A stretch of DNA of 64,000 nt from Beduini massiliensis. GTDB lineage: Bacteria > Bacillota_I > Bacilli_A > Erysipelotrichales > Coprobacillaceae. The stretch is taken from assembly GCF_000829905.1 (NCBI RefSeq), contig NZ_CDPP01000006.1, positions 124,001 through 188,000 on the forward strand, read 5' to 3'. Numbering within the stretch: position 1 is the first letter of the stretch; each line of letters begins with the position of its first letter. Below, in pieces: positions 53,371-64,000 of this stretch. The notes under the pieces were generated by a model. That model ran no database searches, was not told the origin of the DNA, and saw only the letters and a program-made list of their open reading frames with translations. The translations under genes and the position numbers were made by a program.

Positions 53371-53733
53371 TTATGCTAAAGTGATGATTGCCATTGGAGC
53401 ATTGTCACCTTTACGATTGTGAGTTTTTAAGATACGAGTGTATCCTCCGTTCACGTCTGCATATTTAGGTGCAATTTCATCAAATAACTTTTGAACTGCA
53501 TTCATAGATGAATCTTCATCTTTGATGTTACGAAGCACAGCTGCTGCTTGTCTTCTTGCATGCAAATCTCCACGTTTTCCTAAAGTAATCAATTCATCAA
53601 CAACAGAACGAACTTCTTTAGCTCTTGTTTCAGTCGTTTCGATCTGCCCGTACATAATTACTTCAGTAGCAAGATTACGTAACATAGATTTTCTTTGAGC
53701 AGATGTACGTCCTAATTTTCTATTTCTAGCCAT
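53371..53733 (-). CDS. rplQ: Ribosomal protein L17
   Basis: 120 residues with [20 protein letters not shown] and the C-terminal [20 protein letters not shown]. It is the last gene of the alpha operon, followed directly by a terminator; normal length for Bacillota. Confidence 0.97.
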   Translation of the reverse strand: MARNRKLGRTSAQRKSMLRNLATEVIMYGQIETTETRAKEVRSVVDELITLGKRGDLHARRQAAAVLRNIKDEDSSMNAVQKLFDEIAPKYADVNGGYTRILKTHNRKGDNAPMAIITLA

Positions 53734-53759
53734 TAATTAGCGCTCCTTCCTATCTAGAA

Positions 53760-54707
53760 TTATTCAACCGGTTTAAAACCTAATCCTAATTCATGTAATT
53801 TTTCTTTTACCTCTTTAAGAGATTTCTTACCTAAGTTTCTAACTTTGATCATATCATCTTCACTCTTATCTGCTAATTCTTGTACAGTTTGAATGCCTGC
53901 ACGTTTTAAACAGTTATAAGAACGAACAGATAGATCTAATTCTTCAATTGTCATATCTAATACTTTGTTAGTAGAATCAGTAGTAGCTTCTGACATGATT
54001 TCCATATTAACCGCCATATCATTTAATTCAACAAATAAATTCAAATGTTCAACTAAAATCTTTGCCGCTAATGCTAGTGCTTCATGAGGTTTGATAGATC
54101 CATTTGTAGTGACTTCCATCATTAACTGATCATATTTAGCACTTTGTCCTACACGTGTTGGTTCAACAGAGTAAGATACCTTTTCAATTGGAGAGTAAAT
54201 AGAGTCAGTTGGAATAATTCCAATTTGATTAATCGACTTTTTATTAATATCTGAACTAATGTATCCACGATCTTTCTTCGCGTACATCTCCATGTAAAAA
54301 TTAGCTCCTTCTGCTACGTGGCAGATAACTAAATCATTACTAATCATTCTTACATTTGACGGACATTGGATATCTGCTGCAGTTACTGTAGCAGGTCCTT
54401 GTACATCAATGACCATAGTGACCTGTTCATCTTCCTTATCAATATCAAAAACTAATTGTTTTAAATTAAGGATAATCGTTGTCACATCTTCAACTACCCC
54501 ATCAACTGCTGAGAATTCATGGATTGCTCCTTGAACTTTAATTGAGTTTACAGCTGACCCAGGAAGAGATGATAATAATACACGTCTTAATGAATTCCCT
54601 AAAGTCGTACCGAATCCTCTTTCTAGAGGTTCGATGACAAACTTTCCATAATTTGCTGACTCATCATATTCTTGGATATTAAAGTTTGCTTTTTCAAATT
54701 TCTGCAT
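53760..54707 (-). CDS. rpoA: RNA polymerase alpha subunit
   Basis: 315 residues. The N-terminal assembly domain has [20 protein letters not shown], and the C-terminal domain (about 245-310) has [20 protein letters not shown] and [15 protein letters not shown], which bind UP elements and activators. It lies between rpsK and rplQ as usual. Confidence 0.97.
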   Translation of the reverse strand: MQKFEKANFNIQEYDESANYGKFVIEPLERGFGTTLGNSLRRVLLSSLPGSAVNSIKVQGAIHEFSAVDGVVEDVTTIILNLKQLVFDIDKEDEQVTMVIDVQGPATVTAADIQCPSNVRMISNDLVICHVAEGANFYMEMYAKKDRGYISSDINKKSINQIGIIPTDSIYSPIEKVSYSVEPTRVGQSAKYDQLMMEVTTNGSIKPHEALALAAKILVEHLNLFVELNDMAVNMEIMSEATTDSTNKVLDMTIEELDLSVRSYNCLKRAGIQTVQELADKSEDDMIKVRNLGKKSLKEVKEKLHELGLGFKPVE

Positions 54708-54737
54708 GCCTTTTCCCTCCTCTTTGGAATTTAGTTA

Positions 54738-55133
54738 TTATCCACGAGGACGTTTTGGTGGACGACATCCGTTATGTGGAATTGGTGTTACATCATTGAT
54801 AGCTGATACTTCTAATCCAGCTGCTTGTAAAGCACGAACTGCTGCTTCACGTCCAGGTCCAGGACCTTTTACGTTTACTTCAACAGTTTTCATTCCTTGA
54901 TCCATTGAAGCTTTAGCTGCTGCTTCAGCTGCCATTTGCGCTGCGAATGGAGTAGATTTTCTTGATCCCTTGAATCCTAATGCTCCAGCACTAGACCAAG
55001 TTAATACGTTACCATGTTCATCTGCAATGGTAATGATGGTGTTATTAAAAGTTGAATGCACATGTGCTACACCTTTTGCAATATTTTTCTTAACACGTTT
55101 TTTAGTACGTGTACTTGTTTTAGTCTTTGCCAT
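54738..55133 (-). CDS. rpsK: Ribosomal protein S11
   Basis: 131 residues with ARGVAHV-type region ([19 protein letters not shown]) and the C-terminal [16 protein letters not shown]. It is part of the platform of the small subunit. It follows rpsM by 17 bases. Confidence 0.97.
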   Translation of the reverse strand: MAKTKTSTRTKKRVKKNIAKGVAHVHSTFNNTIITIADEHGNVLTWSSAGALGFKGSRKSTPFAAQMAAEAAAKASMDQGMKTVEVNVKGPGPGREAAVRALQAAGLEVSAINDVTPIPHNGCRPPKRPRG

Positions 55134-55150
55134 TTAGTACAACCTCCTCA

Positions 55151-55516
55151 CTATTTCTTCTTTCCAGCAATTGGACGTGCCTTACCTTTACGTGTACGAG
55201 CATTTGTCTTAGTTTTTTGCCCACGTACAGGAAGTCCTTTACGATGACGGATTCCACGGTAGCTACCAATTTCCATTAAACGTTTGATGTTTAATGCTGT
55301 TTCTCTACGAAGGTCACCTTCAACTTTAAAATTTTCTACTTCTTTTCTGATTTTTGTAACTTCTTCTTCAGTTAAATCTTTAACTCTGACATCTTCACTG
55401 ATACCAACAGTTTTTAAGATTTCCTGAGCTCTTGGCTTACCAATTCCATAAATATATGTTAATGAGATTACAACGCGCTTTTCACGTGGTATATCTACAC
55501 CTGCAATACGTGCCAT
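55151..55516 (-). CDS. rpsM: Ribosomal protein S13
   Basis: 121 residues with [20 protein letters not shown], the helix-two-turns-helix motif, and the C-terminal [20 protein letters not shown] tail that reaches the P-site tRNA. It follows rpmJ in the alpha operon. Confidence 0.97.
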   Translation of the reverse strand: MARIAGVDIPREKRVVISLTYIYGIGKPRAQEILKTVGISEDVRVKDLTEEEVTKIRKEVENFKVEGDLRRETALNIKRLMEIGSYRGIRHRKGLPVRGQKTKTNARTRKGKARPIAGKKK

Positions 55517-55533
55517 TTACTATTTCCTCCTAA

Positions 55534-55647
55534 TTATCCTTGTCTTTGTTTATGTTTAGGGTTCTCACAAATAACCATGACTTTTCCCTTACGTTTAATA
55601 ACTTTACATTTATCACAGATTGGTTTAACTGATGTTCTTACCTTCAT
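55534..55647 (-). CDS. rpmJ: Ribosomal protein L36
   Basis: 37 residues beginning [20 protein letters not shown] and ending [10 protein letters not shown]. The C-x2-C, later Cys and His form the zinc ribbon of the zinc-binding L36 type. The ATG at 55647 is 9 bases after AGGAGG; another ATG six bases earlier is too close to that site. It lies between infA and rpsM, its usual place. Confidence 0.95.
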   Translation of the reverse strand: MKVRTSVKPICDKCKVIKRKGKVMVICENPKHKQRQG

Positions 55648-55672
55648 CTTCATTTACCTCCTTTTGGAAGAC

Positions 55673-55897
55673 TTATTTATGTCTAAATGTGATGCGCCCA
55701 CGTGTTAAATCATATGGAGATATTTCCACTGTTACCCTATCCCCTGGTAAAATACGAATGTAGTTCATACGGATTTTACCAGAAACGTGAGCATCAATAA
55801 CAGCTCCATTTTCCAAAGCAACCTTAAAAGTCGTATTTGGCAATACTTCTATAACGGTTGCCTCAACTTCAATTACATTATCTTTTGATTTAGCCAT
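55673..55897 (-). CDS. infA: Translation initiation factor IF-1
   Basis: 74 residues from the ATG at 55897 (AAGGAG upstream; a longer frame begins at 55915). A single OB fold with [20 protein letters not shown] and [20 protein letters not shown]. It binds the A site of the small subunit during initiation. Standard length and position after map. Confidence 0.96.
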   Translation of the reverse strand: MAKSKDNVIEVEATVIEVLPNTTFKVALENGAVIDAHVSGKIRMNYIRILPGDRVTVEISPYDLTRGRITFRHK

Positions 55898-55916
55898 TGA
55901 ATATCGCTCCTTCACC

Positions 55917-56663
55917 TTAAAGTTTTGTTAGAATTTCATATCCATCTTTTGTAACCACGATGGAATGTTCATAATGAGCTGCTAAAGAGCCATCCTCCGT
56001 TATAGCAGTCCAATGATCTTCTAGTATATGAATATCTGCTTTTCCGCCATGACCCATCGGTTCAATAGCGAGGGTCATTCCTTCAACAAGCCTTGGTCCG
56101 CGTCCCGGTGCACCATAATTAGGCACCGCCGGATCTTCATGCAATGCACTTCCAACCCCATGACCAGTATATTCTAAAGGAGTTGTACAACCATGTTCAT
56201 TTAAGTACACTTCAACAGCGTGAGAAATATCAGACAATCGATTACCGGGCTTAACCATTGCCAGACCGGCAAATAAAGAACCTTTTGTCGCTTCCATCAC
56301 GCGCTTTGCCTCATCACTGATGCTGCCAACAGCATAAGTCCAAGCACTATCGCCATGATATCCCTTATAACAGGCTCCAACGTCAATAGAGATGATATCT
56401 CCTTCTTTTAAAGCATACTTACTCGGAATTCCATGAACGATCTGTTCATTGATCGAAGTACAAATACTTGCAGGAAAACCATTATAGTTCTTGAATGAAG
56501 GCTTAGCTCCATGATCTAAAATGATTTTTTCTGCAATAGCATTTAGTTCTAAAGTAGTGATTCCTGGTCGAACCACTTCTGCCATCTTTTGATGAACCAA
56601 AGCAACAATACGACCAGCTTCTCTCATGAGATCAATTTCTCTTTGATTTTTAGTAATGATCAT
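55917..56663 (-). CDS. map: Methionine aminopeptidase, type I
   Basis: 248 residues from the ATG at 56663, six bases after GGAG at the end of adk. The metal ligands appear in [18 protein letters not shown] (two Asp), the His region [15 protein letters not shown], and AIEPMG (Glu). It removes initiator methionine. A much longer frame into adk is possible but lacks support. Confidence 0.95.
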   Translation of the reverse strand: MIITKNQREIDLMREAGRIVALVHQKMAEVVRPGITTLELNAIAEKIILDHGAKPSFKNYNGFPASICTSINEQIVHGIPSKYALKEGDIISIDVGACYKGYHGDSAWTYAVGSISDEAKRVMEATKGSLFAGLAMVKPGNRLSDISHAVEVYLNEHGCTTPLEYTGHGVGSALHEDPAVPNYGAPGRGPRLVEGMTLAIEPMGHGGKADIHILEDHWTAITEDGSLAAHYEHSIVVTKDGYEILTKL

Positions 56664-56664
56664 T

Positions 56665-57309
56665 CTATTTCTCCAACTGAGTTTTGATATCATTGAAGAC
56701 ATCATCCATAGCTTGATCACCATTGATATTGATCAGTTCCCCTTTGTTTGTATAATAATCAATCAAAGGCTGAGTTTGTTCCACGTAAGTGTTTAAACGT
56801 GTTTTCACTGTTTCTTCATCTTCGTCGCTGCGCTGATAAAGTTCGCCACCACATTTATCACAAACTCCTTCAACTTTACTAGGTTTGAATTTAAGATTGT
56901 AAGTTGCCCCACAGCTTCTGCAAATTCTTCTTCCAGAAAGTCTGCCAATCAATTTTTCAAAATCAACGTCAATATTGACTACTGCGTCAATTTTAATATT
57001 TAACTCTTCAGAGATTTTTTCTAAAGATTCTGCCTGGAATACATTACGAGGATAACCATCCAAGATAAATCCATTACCAAAGTTACCTTGAAGAAGTCTT
57101 TCTTTTACGATATCATTAGTAATTTCATCAGGTACTAACAGCCCTTGATCCATAAAGGATTTAGCTCTTACACCAGCATCTGTATTTTCTTTCATGGCAG
57201 CTCTAAACATATCTCCGGTTGAGATTTGTACAAGTCCCAGTTTCTCAACTAATTTCTCAGCTTGAGTTCCTTTTCCGGCACCTGGAGGACCCATTAAAAT
57301 AATATTCAT
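56665..57309 (-). CDS. adk: Adenylate kinase, zinc-containing type
   Basis: 214 residues with the P-loop GPPGAGKGTQAEKL and a LID domain bearing four cysteines, CRSCGATYNL and CDKCGG, which bind structural zinc as in Gram-positive enzymes. It converts ATP and AMP to two ADP. It lies between secY and map. Confidence 0.96.
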   Translation of the reverse strand: MNIILMGPPGAGKGTQAEKLVEKLGLVQISTGDMFRAAMKENTDAGVRAKSFMDQGLLVPDEITNDIVKERLLQGNFGNGFILDGYPRNVFQAESLEKISEELNIKIDAVVNIDVDFEKLIGRLSGRRICRSCGATYNLKFKPSKVEGVCDKCGGELYQRSDEDEETVKTRLNTYVEQTQPLIDYYTNKGELININGDQAMDDVFNDIKTQLEK

Positions 57310-57333
57310 TGTAATGCCTCTTTTCTATTATTG

Positions 57334-58647
57334 TTATCTACGAATGTAGCCTCTGTATTCTTTACGAGTCAAGTGCGTCTTAATCTGATTTACTGTTTCA
57401 AGGGCAACACCGGTTACGATAATTAACCCGGTACCATATAAAGTAACGGCTGAATTGGCTACTGTTTTCCAAATAACCGGAATCATAATTGGGATAACCG
57501 CAACAATCAGTAAGAAGATCGATCCGACAACTGTTACTCGGTTTAATACTTTTTTAATATAGTTTTGAGTTTCGATTCCTGAACGAACACCAGGAATAGA
57601 TCCTCCGTTCTTTCTTAAGTCACCTGATATCTTCTCTGCATCGATTTGCAGGTTTGCATAGAAGAATGAAAAGGCAACGATCAATACCAAATACAGAACA
57701 AATCCGATTGGGTATTGTACGGGTTGATTATACGTACAAATCTTTTGAATCACATTACTTACACTAGTATTCCCAATTAATTGCGAAACTGTCAGCGGTG
57801 TCGCTAAAACAGATGATGCAAAGATAACCGGAATTACTCCTGATGTATTAATTTTGATTGGCATATGAGTTCCATCTTTGGTTCTCATCATTGGATTTGA
57901 ATTCGTCGCATAAACAATTGGAATTTTCCTATTAGCGCCTTCGTTATACACTACAAATACTACAATCAGCAAGTAGAGTAGGACGAACAGGCCATAGTTA
58001 AGTGCACCCATCACTAATTTCTGAGTGCCTTGGTTCGTAACAACTAAAGTATTGAAGACGGTGATAAAGCTTGTAGGTAAGTTTGAAACAATTCCTGTAA
58101 AGATCAATAAAGAAACCCCATTTCCGATTCCTTTATTTGTGATCTGATCACCCATCCACATTGCAAACATAGCTCCGGCTACCATGATGATAACCACATA
58201 GGCATATGAAAGCGGCGTAGATTCTCTCAAAATTCCATAACTCTTATCAAATGCATATGTCAATGAGAAGGCTTGAACCGCAGCTAGAATAACTGTTACA
58301 TAACGTGTTACTCTGTCTTTTTTCTTTCTTCCCGTTTCTCCTTCTTCACGCCACTGCGTTAAAGTCGGAATAACGTCCATTGATAATAATTCAATAATGA
58401 TGGATGCCGTAATATACGGCGAAACCCCTAATGAAAATAGGGAGAATCTTTCTAATGAACCCCCGCCTAACATATTCATGATAGCAAGGATTCCCGTTGT
58501 TTCTAAACCGGAAGATAATTTCGCTGAATTGATCGCCGGGATAGTTACTGCACTTCCGATACGGAAGACAAATAACATCCCTAGCGTAAAGATTACCTTA
58601 TGTCTCAATTCACCTTTTTGAAATATCTTTTTTAAGAAGGTAAACAT
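57334..58647 (-). CDS. secY: Preprotein translocase subunit SecY
   Basis: 437 residues with ten membrane segments, the opening KVIFTLGMLFVFRIGSAVTI and the conserved GSIPGVRSG cytoplasmic loop. It is the channel subunit of the Sec translocon. It follows rplO by one base, as in all spc operons. Confidence 0.97.
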   Translation of the reverse strand: MFTFLKKIFQKGELRHKVIFTLGMLFVFRIGSAVTIPAINSAKLSSGLETTGILAIMNMLGGGSLERFSLFSLGVSPYITASIIIELLSMDVIPTLTQWREEGETGRKKKDRVTRYVTVILAAVQAFSLTYAFDKSYGILRESTPLSYAYVVIIMVAGAMFAMWMGDQITNKGIGNGVSLLIFTGIVSNLPTSFITVFNTLVVTNQGTQKLVMGALNYGLFVLLYLLIVVFVVYNEGANRKIPIVYATNSNPMMRTKDGTHMPIKINTSGVIPVIFASSVLATPLTVSQLIGNTSVSNVIQKICTYNQPVQYPIGFVLYLVLIVAFSFFYANLQIDAEKISGDLRKNGGSIPGVRSGIETQNYIKKVLNRVTVVGSIFLLIVAVIPIMIPVIWKTVANSAVTLYGTGLIIVTGVALETVNQIKTHLTRKEYRGYIRR

Positions 58648-58648
58648 A

Positions 58649-59089
58649 TTAGATCACCTCAGTTTTTCCACCTGCTGCTTCGATAGCGGCAATAGCAGAC
58701 TTAGAGAACTTGTTAGCTTTTACAGTTAATTTCTTTTCTAATTCACCATTACCTAATACTTTAATACCATCTAATTCTTTTTTAACTAATCCAGTTTCGA
58801 TTAATAATTCTGGCGTTACTTCAGTTCCATCTTCAAATTGATTTAATGAATCTAAATTAACGATTGCGAATTCTTTTCTAGTGAAGTTAGTAAACCCACG
58901 TTTTGGAAGACGCATGAATAAAGGAGTTTGTCCACCTTCAAATCCAGGTTTCTTACCTCCACCTGAACGAGCACCTTGACCTTTTTGTCCTCTACCAGAT
59001 GTCTTACCAGTACCTGAACTTGTTCCACGACCTACACGTTTTCTAGATTTACGAGCACCTTCAGTGTATTGCAATTCATGTAATTTCAT
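58649..59089 (-). CDS. rplO: Ribosomal protein L15
   Basis: 146 residues with the Gly/Arg-rich start [20 protein letters not shown] and [18 protein letters not shown], typical of bacterial L15. It follows rpmD by 14 bases. Confidence 0.97.
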   Translation of the reverse strand: MKLHELQYTEGARKSRKRVGRGTSSGTGKTSGRGQKGQGARSGGGKKPGFEGGQTPLFMRLPKRGFTNFTRKEFAIVNLDSLNQFEDGTEVTPELLIETGLVKKELDGIKVLGNGELEKKLTVKANKFSKSAIAAIEAAGGKTEVI

Positions 59090-59103
59090 TGTGACACCTC
59101 CTA

Positions 59104-59286
59104 TTAAATATCTTTAACTTCTACAAGATGAGCAACTTTTTTGATCATTCCTTGAATCATCACGTTGTCCTCTTTAGTAACACATTTTCTAATTTTTGTA
59201 CATCCTAACGCTTTAAGAGTGTCTTTTTGGCTCTTAGAAGACCCAATTGGACTTTTTACAAGCGTAATCATCACTTGTTTGGCCAT
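59104..59286 (-). CDS. rpmD: Ribosomal protein L30
   Basis: 60 residues: [20 protein letters not shown] and the central [15 protein letters not shown]. Normal short bacterial L30, between rpsE and rplO. Confidence 0.95.
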   Translation of the reverse strand: MAKQVMITLVKSPIGSSKSQKDTLKALGCTKIRKCVTKEDNVMIQGMIKKVAHLVEVKDI

Positions 59287-59298
59287 TATTTACGCCTC

Positions 59299-59841
59299 CT
59301 ATCCGTATATTTCTTGTTCAGTTTTATCTCTTAACTGAGAAACTTGTTTAACTGTTTTTAATCCGGCTAAACCTTCCATAGTCGCTCTAACCATATTGAT
59401 TGGTGTTCTTGATCCAATACATTTAGATAAGATATCTGTGTATCCTGCCAATTCGACAACCGCACGAACAGGTCCTCCGGCAATAATTCCAGTACCTTGA
59501 GCAGCCGGTCTAATAAATACTTTACCAGAACCATATACTCCAGTTGCTTCATGAGGAATTGTTCCGTGAAGAATAGGTACATTAATTAAGTTACGTTTTG
59601 CAGCTTCAGAAGCTTTTCTGATTGCATCTGGTACTTCGTTTGCTTTACCTGTACCAAACCCAACACGACCTTTTTTATCTCCAATTACTACTAAAGCAGC
59701 AAAACGGAATTTACGTCCACCTTTAACTACTTTTGTAACACGGTTAATCGTAACAACACGTTCTTCAAATTCTTTTTCTTGATTTCTTGGATTCTTAGGA
59801 CCTCTAGAGTTTCTAGGATTTCTTTGTCTACGTTGTTCCAT
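59299..59841 (-). CDS. rpsE: Ribosomal protein S5
   Basis: 180 residues, slightly longer than usual because of an Arg/Asn-rich N-terminus ([18 protein letters not shown]). The core has [20 protein letters not shown] and [18 protein letters not shown]. It takes part in translational accuracy. Confidence 0.97.
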   Translation of the reverse strand: MEQRRQRNPRNSRGPKNPRNQEKEFEERVVTINRVTKVVKGGRKFRFAALVVIGDKKGRVGFGTGKANEVPDAIRKASEAAKRNLINVPILHGTIPHEATGVYGSGKVFIRPAAQGTGIIAGGPVRAVVELAGYTDILSKCIGSRTPINMVRATMEGLAGLKTVKQVSQLRDKTEQEIYG

Positions 59842-59854
59842 GTTTTACCTCCTT

Positions 59855-60211
59855 TTAGAATTTAAGCCCAACTTCTCTAGCTGCTTCAGCAACAGCTTTT
59901 ACACGTCCATGGTATACATATCCACCACGGTCGAATACTACTTTTTCAATATTTTTAGCTAATGCTCTTTTAGCGATTTCAGCACCAACAGCTTTAGCGG
60001 CTTCAATATTTCCACCGTTTTCTAATTTCATTTCTACACTTGATGCAGACACTAAAGTTACACCGTTAACATCATCAATGATTTGTGTATGAATGTGAGA
60101 ATTAGAACGGAATACGTTTAAACGTGGGCATTCTGGAGTTCCACTAATTTTATTACGAACTCTAGCATGACGTTTTAATCTAACATCATTACGTGAAACC
60201 TTTTTAATCAT
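59855..60211 (-). CDS. rplR: Ribosomal protein L18
   Basis: 118 residues with [20 protein letters not shown] and the C-terminal [20 protein letters not shown]; binds 5S rRNA. It lies between rplF and rpsE. Confidence 0.97.
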   Translation of the reverse strand: MIKKVSRNDVRLKRHARVRNKISGTPECPRLNVFRSNSHIHTQIIDDVNGVTLVSASSVEMKLENGGNIEAAKAVGAEIAKRALAKNIEKVVFDRGGYVYHGRVKAVAEAAREVGLKF

Positions 60212-60238
60212 AATATTGTAACTCCTTTCTTAAGTTAA

Positions 60239-60784
60239 CTATTTCTTACCAGCAGTTTTACCTTCTTTACGGATAATAGTTTCATCTTTGTATTTAATCC
60301 CTTTTCCTTTATAAGGTTCAGGTTTTCTTACGGCTCTGATCTGAGCGGCAACTTCGCCAACTCTTTCTTTATTGATTCCAGAAACAACGATTGTTGTTTG
60401 GTTAGGAGTTTCAACTGTTACTCCTTCTTCAGGAATCATTTCTACTGGATGAGAATATCCAATATTAATTACTAATTTATTACCTTGCATAGCAGCACGA
60501 TATCCGATACCAACGATTTGTAATTCTTTTTTGAATCCAACGCTGACACCTTCGATCATATTCGCTAAAAGCGCTCTTGTTGTACCATGCAATTGTTTAT
60601 GTGATTTAACTTCACTGCTTCTTTTTACAGTGATTGTTTCTCCGTCTTTTTCAATTGTAATAACGGGAGAAAATTGTTTCACTAAAGTCCCTTTAGGTCC
60701 TGTTACAGTAACAGTATTATCTGCTGCGATATCAACCGTTACTCCTGCAGGTACCTGGATAAGTTTATTTCCAATACGAGACAT
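60239..60784 (-). CDS. rplF: Ribosomal protein L6
   Basis: 181 residues: [20 protein letters not shown] at the start and the C-terminal [15 protein letters not shown]. Two related alpha/beta domains typical of L6. Standard spc position. Confidence 0.97.
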   Translation of the reverse strand: MSRIGNKLIQVPAGVTVDIAADNTVTVTGPKGTLVKQFSPVITIEKDGETITVKRSSEVKSHKQLHGTTRALLANMIEGVSVGFKKELQIVGIGYRAAMQGNKLVINIGYSHPVEMIPEEGVTVETPNQTTIVVSGINKERVGEVAAQIRAVRKPEPYKGKGIKYKDETIIRKEGKTAGKK

Positions 60785-60813
60785 TTATAGTACCTCCTGG
60801 ATTAATTTTTTTA

Positions 60814-61209
60814 TTACCAAATATAAGCTAATACTTCTCCACCGATTTGTTTAGCTTTTGCTTCTTTATCAGTCATAATACCTTGAGAAGTTGATAAGAC
60901 AACGATACCTAAACCATTTAATACTCTAGGAATTTCGTTTACTTTCGCATAAACACGTAACCCTGGTTTAGAAATTCTTTTTAACCCAGAAATTACTCTG
61001 TCATTACCTTTGTATTTTAAAGTCAATGTGATATTTCTCTCTGCTTTTTCACCTTCGACTTTATACCCTTTGATAAATCCTTCATTTTTCAAAATTTCAG
61101 CGATTTCCACTTTCATATTTGAAGCTGGCACAACAACTGTTTCATGACGTTGTTGATTAGCATTACGGATTCTTGTTAACATATCTGCAATTGGATCTGT
61201 CATAACCAT
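60814..61209 (-). CDS. rpsH: Ribosomal protein S8
   Basis: 131 residues from the ATG at 61209 (AGGAGG 8 bases upstream; the TTG six bases earlier is not needed). [20 protein letters not shown] and [20 protein letters not shown] are conserved. It binds helix 21 of 16S rRNA and is the usual spc-operon regulator in other bacteria. Confidence 0.96.
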   Translation of the reverse strand: MVMTDPIADMLTRIRNANQQRHETVVVPASNMKVEIAEILKNEGFIKGYKVEGEKAERNITLTLKYKGNDRVISGLKRISKPGLRVYAKVNEIPRVLNGLGIVVLSTSQGIMTDKEAKAKQIGGEVLAYIW

Positions 61210-61253
61210 CTGCAAGTCCTCCTTCCACTTGGATCATTATATCTAAGTCTATA

Positions 61254-61439
61254 TTACCAGCTTGCTTTCTTTACACCCGGAATTTCACCTTTATAAGCTA
61301 ATTCACGGAAGCAAATACGGCAAAGCTTAAATTTACGAATAACTGAATGTGGTCTTCCACAACGTTCGCAACGTGTATATTCACGTACTTTATACTTCTG
61401 AGGACGTTGTTGTTTCACTTTCATAGATGTTTTAGCCAT
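61254..61439 (-). CDS. rpsZ: Ribosomal protein S14, zinc-binding short type
   Basis: 61 residues with [20 protein letters not shown], the two CxxC pairs that bind zinc, and C-terminal [11 protein letters not shown]. The short zinc form is the normal Bacillota S14 in this operon. Confidence 0.96.
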   Translation of the reverse strand: MAKTSMKVKQQRPQKYKVREYTRCERCGRPHSVIRKFKLCRICFRELAYKGEIPGVKKASW

Positions 61440-61457
61440 GCGTTAAGTCCTCCTTTA

Positions 61458-61997
61458 CTATTTTTGGAAAGGCATTCCTAATTGTCCTAGCAATTCGCGA
61501 CCTTCTTGGTCTGTATTTGCTGTTGTTACAATTACGATGTCCATTCCTCTGATTTTATTTACTTTATCAAAATTGATTTCAGGGAAAATTAATTGTTCTC
61601 TGATACCTAATGTATAGTTACCTCTACCGTCAAAAGCATCTTTAGATACACCTCTAAAGTCTCTTACACGAGGTAAGCTGATAGATACTAATTTATCAAG
61701 GAATTCGAACATTTTTTCTCCACGTAAAGTTACTTTGCAGCCAATTGGCATACCTTCACGTAATTTGAACCCCGCAATTGATTTTTTAGCTTTAGTTACA
61801 ACTGGTTTTTGTCCTGTGATTTGTGCTAATTCATTTACAGCATCATCCAATACTTTAGAATTAGATACAGCATCACCAACTCCCATGTTGATTACAATTT
61901 TTTCGATAGCAGGAACTTGCATTACTGATTTGTAATTAAATTTTTCCATCATCGATTTCACTACTTCTTGTTTGTAACGTTCTTGTAAACGGTTCAT
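61458..61997 (-). CDS. rplE: Ribosomal protein L5
   Basis: 179 residues with [20 protein letters not shown] and [20 protein letters not shown]; binds 5S rRNA. It lies between rplX and rpsZ. Confidence 0.97.
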   Translation of the reverse strand: MNRLQERYKQEVVKSMMEKFNYKSVMQVPAIEKIVINMGVGDAVSNSKVLDDAVNELAQITGQKPVVTKAKKSIAGFKLREGMPIGCKVTLRGEKMFEFLDKLVSISLPRVRDFRGVSKDAFDGRGNYTLGIREQLIFPEINFDKVNKIRGMDIVIVTTANTDQEGRELLGQLGMPFQK

Positions 61998-62015
61998 TCG
62001 TTATGTCCTCCTTCC

Positions 62016-62339
62016 TTATTTTTTCTTACTTTTATCAATTTGTTTTCCAGATTTTTTAGCGATACGAATTTTACGTCCGTCAACTCTTTCAAAACCGATT
62101 TTTGTAATTGATTTAGCTTTTTCATCATAATAAGCTACGTTAGATACATGGATTGGGGCTTCTCTGGAGATAATACCACCTTCAGGATCTTGCTGAGAAG
62201 GTTTGATATGTTTTGTTACCATATTAACGCCTTCAACAACGACTCTGTTTTCTTTAGGAAGAGTTTGTAGTACTTCACCTTGTTTACCTTTATCTTTACC
62301 TGCGATAACTTCTACTTTGTCACCTACACGTATTTTCAT
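62016..62339 (-). CDS. rplX: Ribosomal protein L24
   Basis: 107 residues with the KOW motif in [20 protein letters not shown] and [15 protein letters not shown]. An early assembly protein of the large subunit. It follows rplN by 14 bases. Confidence 0.97.
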   Translation of the reverse strand: MKIRVGDKVEVIAGKDKGKQGEVLQTLPKENRVVVEGVNMVTKHIKPSQQDPEGGIISREAPIHVSNVAYYDEKAKSITKIGFERVDGRKIRIAKKSGKQIDKSKKK

Positions 62340-62353
62340 ACTTATACCTCCTA

Positions 62354-62722
62354 TTATAATACTTCAGGAGCAAGTGAAACGATTTTCATGAAATCTGCAT
62401 CTCTTAACTCTCTGGCAACAGGACCAAAAATACGAGTCCCTCTAGGTGATTTATCATCTTTAATAAGAACAACTGCATTGTCATCAAATTTAATGTAAGA
62501 TCCGTTTGTACGACCTACACCGTATTTTGTTCTTACCACAACTGCTTTAACAACATCACCTTTTTTAACGGCACCACCTGGAGCGGCACTCTTTACTGTA
62601 CATACAACGATATCACCGATACCGCTTGATTTTTTATTTGAACCACCAAGATTTCTGATAACTAATACTTCCTTAGCACCAGTATTGTCGGCTACTTTTA
62701 ATCTAGATTCATTCTGGACCAT
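62354..62722 (-). CDS. rplN: Ribosomal protein L14
   Basis: 122 residues: [20 protein letters not shown] and [20 protein letters not shown], nearly invariant in bacteria. It is the first gene of the classic spc operon. Confidence 0.98.
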   Translation of the reverse strand: MVQNESRLKVADNTGAKEVLVIRNLGGSNKKSSGIGDIVVCTVKSAAPGGAVKKGDVVKAVVVRTKYGVGRTNGSYIKFDDNAVVLIKDDKSPRGTRIFGPVARELRDADFMKIVSLAPEVL

Positions 62723-62748
62723 TTCTATTTGACCTCCTTTCGAAGTAT

Positions 62749-63009
62749 TTAGATAACTTCAGCTTTTTTAACGACCTCTACTAAACGGAAACGTTTTGTA
62801 GCAGATAACGGTCTTGTTTCCATAACTGTTACTGTATCACCGATTTTTGCAATACCTTCTTCATCATGAGCTTTAAACTTTTTAGAAGATTTCACACGTT
62901 TTCCGTACAACTTATGTTTAACATGAGTTTCGACTAATACTGTAATTGTCTTATCCATTTTGTCAGAAATAACAGTTCCAGTATATACTTTACGACTATT
63001 TCTTTCCAT
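62749..63009 (-). CDS. rpsQ: Ribosomal protein S17
   Basis: 86 residues with [20 protein letters not shown] and the C-terminal [14 protein letters not shown]; an OB-fold protein binding 16S rRNA. Last gene of the S10 part. Confidence 0.97.
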   Translation of the reverse strand: MERNSRKVYTGTVISDKMDKTITVLVETHVKHKLYGKRVKSSKKFKAHDEEGIAKIGDTVTVMETRPLSATKRFRLVEVVKKAEVI

Positions 63010-63021
63010 TGTTCATCCTCC

Positions 63022-63219
63022 TTACTGGTTTAATTCTCTTTCTCTAATTACTGTCTTGATCTTTGCAATTGATTTACGCACTTGTCTAACACGAGCTGTG
63101 TTTTCTAATTGACCAGTTGCTTGTTGGAATCTTAATTCGAATAATTCTCTTTTATACTCTTCTACTTTGTTAAGTAACTCTTTAGTTTCGATTTCTCTGA
63201 TTTCTTGAACTTTCATCAT
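63022..63219 (-). CDS. rpmC: Ribosomal protein L29
   Basis: 65 residues: [20 protein letters not shown] and [20 protein letters not shown], two long helices near the exit tunnel. Its start touches the rplP stop; ATGATG gives a one-residue start ambiguity. Confidence 0.96.
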   Translation of the reverse strand: MMKVQEIREIETKELLNKVEEYKRELFELRFQQATGQLENTARVRQVRKSIAKIKTVIRERELNQ

Positions 63220-63629
63220 TACTCACCTTTCTTAATGATTTTACATTTGATCGGTAGTTTATGAGATGCAAGTCTTAAAGCTTCACGTGCTGTATCTTCA
63301 TCAACACCTGCTACTTCAAACATCACTCTACCTTGTTTTACTACTGCTACCCATTCTTCTGGATTACCTTTTCCGGAACCCATACGTACTTCTAATGGTT
63401 TTTTTGTTTTTGCTAAATGAGGGAAGATTCTAATCCATACTTGACCACCACGTTTCATGTGACGGTTGATGGCGATACGTGCAGCTTCGATTTGACGGCT
63501 TGTAATCCAAGCACCTTCAGCTGCTTTTAATCCATATTCTCCAAATGATACTTCTGCTCCACCTTTTGTTTTACCTTCGTATCTAACTCTGTGTGGTCTT
63601 CTGTATTTTGTTCTTTTAGGCATCAACAT
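63219..63629 (-). CDS. rplP: Ribosomal protein L16
   Basis: 136 residues: [20 protein letters not shown] and [20 protein letters not shown]; needed for A-site tRNA binding. It overlaps rpmC by one base and follows rpsC by two bases. Confidence 0.97.
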   Translation of the reverse strand: MLMPKRTKYRRPHRVRYEGKTKGGAEVSFGEYGLKAAEGAWITSRQIEAARIAINRHMKRGGQVWIRIFPHLAKTKKPLEVRMGSGKGNPEEWVAVVKQGRVMFEVAGVDEDTAREALRLASHKLPIKCKIIKKGE

Positions 63630-63631
63630 GG

Positions 63632-64000
63632 TTATTTATCCCCTTTCTTCTTTTCTGGTAAGATTTCTCCCTTGCAAATCCAAACTTTAACTCCTAATTT
63701 ACCATAAGTAGTATCCGCTTCAGCAGTAGCATAATCAATGTCAGCTCTTAAAGTATGAAGAGGTACGTTACCTTCAGAATATCCTTCGGCACGAGCCATA
63801 TCAGCTCCGCCAAGACGTCCTGAAACGCTAGTTTTAATTCCTTTTGCTCCAGCTCTCATTGCTCTTTGAATAGCACGTTTTTGTACTGTTCTGAATGAAG
63901 CACGGTTTTCTAATTGTTCAGCGATGCTTCTAGCAACTAACTGAGCAACTACATCCGGATTTTTGATTTCAACAATGTTAATAAATACTTGTTTATCACC
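63632..64000 (-). CDS. rpsC: Ribosomal protein S3, 5' end outside the window
   Basis: The frame is open to the window edge and gives 122 C-terminal residues beginning [20 protein letters not shown] and including [20 protein letters not shown] and [18 protein letters not shown], diagnostic of S3. Roughly the first 90-95 residues with the KH domain lie beyond position 64000. Confidence 0.97.
   Translation of the reverse strand, partial: GDKQVFINIVEIKNPDVVAQLVARSIAEQLENRASFRTVQKRAIQRAMRAGAKGIKTSVSGRLGGADMARAEGYSEGNVPLHTLRADIDYATAEADTTYGKLGVKVWICKGEILPEKKKGDK

Overview
The window is AT-rich bacterial DNA from a low-GC Bacillota. Gene order, AGGAGG-type ribosome binding sites, the zinc-type S14, the L13 leader and the S10/spc/alpha ribosomal cluster followed by ecfA1-ecfA2-ecfT-truA all fit. 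An anaerobic gut member of the Erysipelotrichia/Clostridia grade is likely: there are many flavodoxins, ferredoxin-type Fe-S proteins, aldo/keto reductases and a PTGD-type wall-sorting tail. The exact genus is inference.

Layout. 1-4650: thiol redox genes (partial trxA, a CcdA-TlpA fusion), an HxlR regulator with an SDR oxidoreductase, and a membrane glycerophosphodiesterase. 4650-12220: an AraC regulator with a stand-alone effector-domain paralogue, three cyclic-di-GMP genes (two intact GGDEF enzymes, one degenerate), and a tocopherol-cyclase-like protein preceded by a tiny membrane peptide. 12457-14500: an Fe-S aldo/keto reductase under a MerR-type promoter, and a manganese catalase. 14500-17050: a small island with relics of an integrative element (serine recombinase, sigma factor and helix-turn-helix pseudogenes) and a wHTH-plus-TIR-like gene, the best candidate here for an antiphage effector.

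17077-24263: a minus-strand redox and metabolism block with MalY, DUF3737, a cyclophilin-like lipoprotein, FMN reductases (one frameshifted), paired chromate transporters and gamma-glutamyltranspeptidase. 24625-25230: a CIRCE-controlled Hsp20. 25246-27803: acetyltransferases and small proteins. 27841-34131: five aldo/keto reductases in near-continuous array with an EFR1-type flavodoxin-ferredoxin and a divergent LysR regulator. 34542-36489: a YolD/Y-family polymerase pair. 36778-42261: a lipoprotein, an ABC exporter with two permeases and a two-component system. 42261-46760: a structured RNA-like element, an LRR surface protein and an Agr-type LytTR/GHKL two-component pair. 46876-48205: an ArsR-controlled alpha/beta hydrolase.

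48415-64000: core housekeeping, all on the minus strand. In transcription order these are rpsC (partial), rplP, rpmC, rpsQ, rplN, rplX, rplE, rpsZ, rpsH, rplF, rplR, rpsE, rpmD, rplO, secY, adk, map, infA, rpmJ, rpsM, rpsK, rpoA and rplQ, closed by a terminator. Then come ecfA1-ecfA2-ecfT-truA-GNAT from their own promoter, and rplM-rpsI from another promoter with an L13-type leader. The small rpmJ gene was found by direct reading.

The most interesting points are the TIR-like gene inside 12-bp inverted repeats, repeated candidate operators (flavoproteins, ArsR, LytTR), a 19-bp-spacer MerR promoter without a local MerR gene, and a multi-hairpin intergenic element at 42261-42379.
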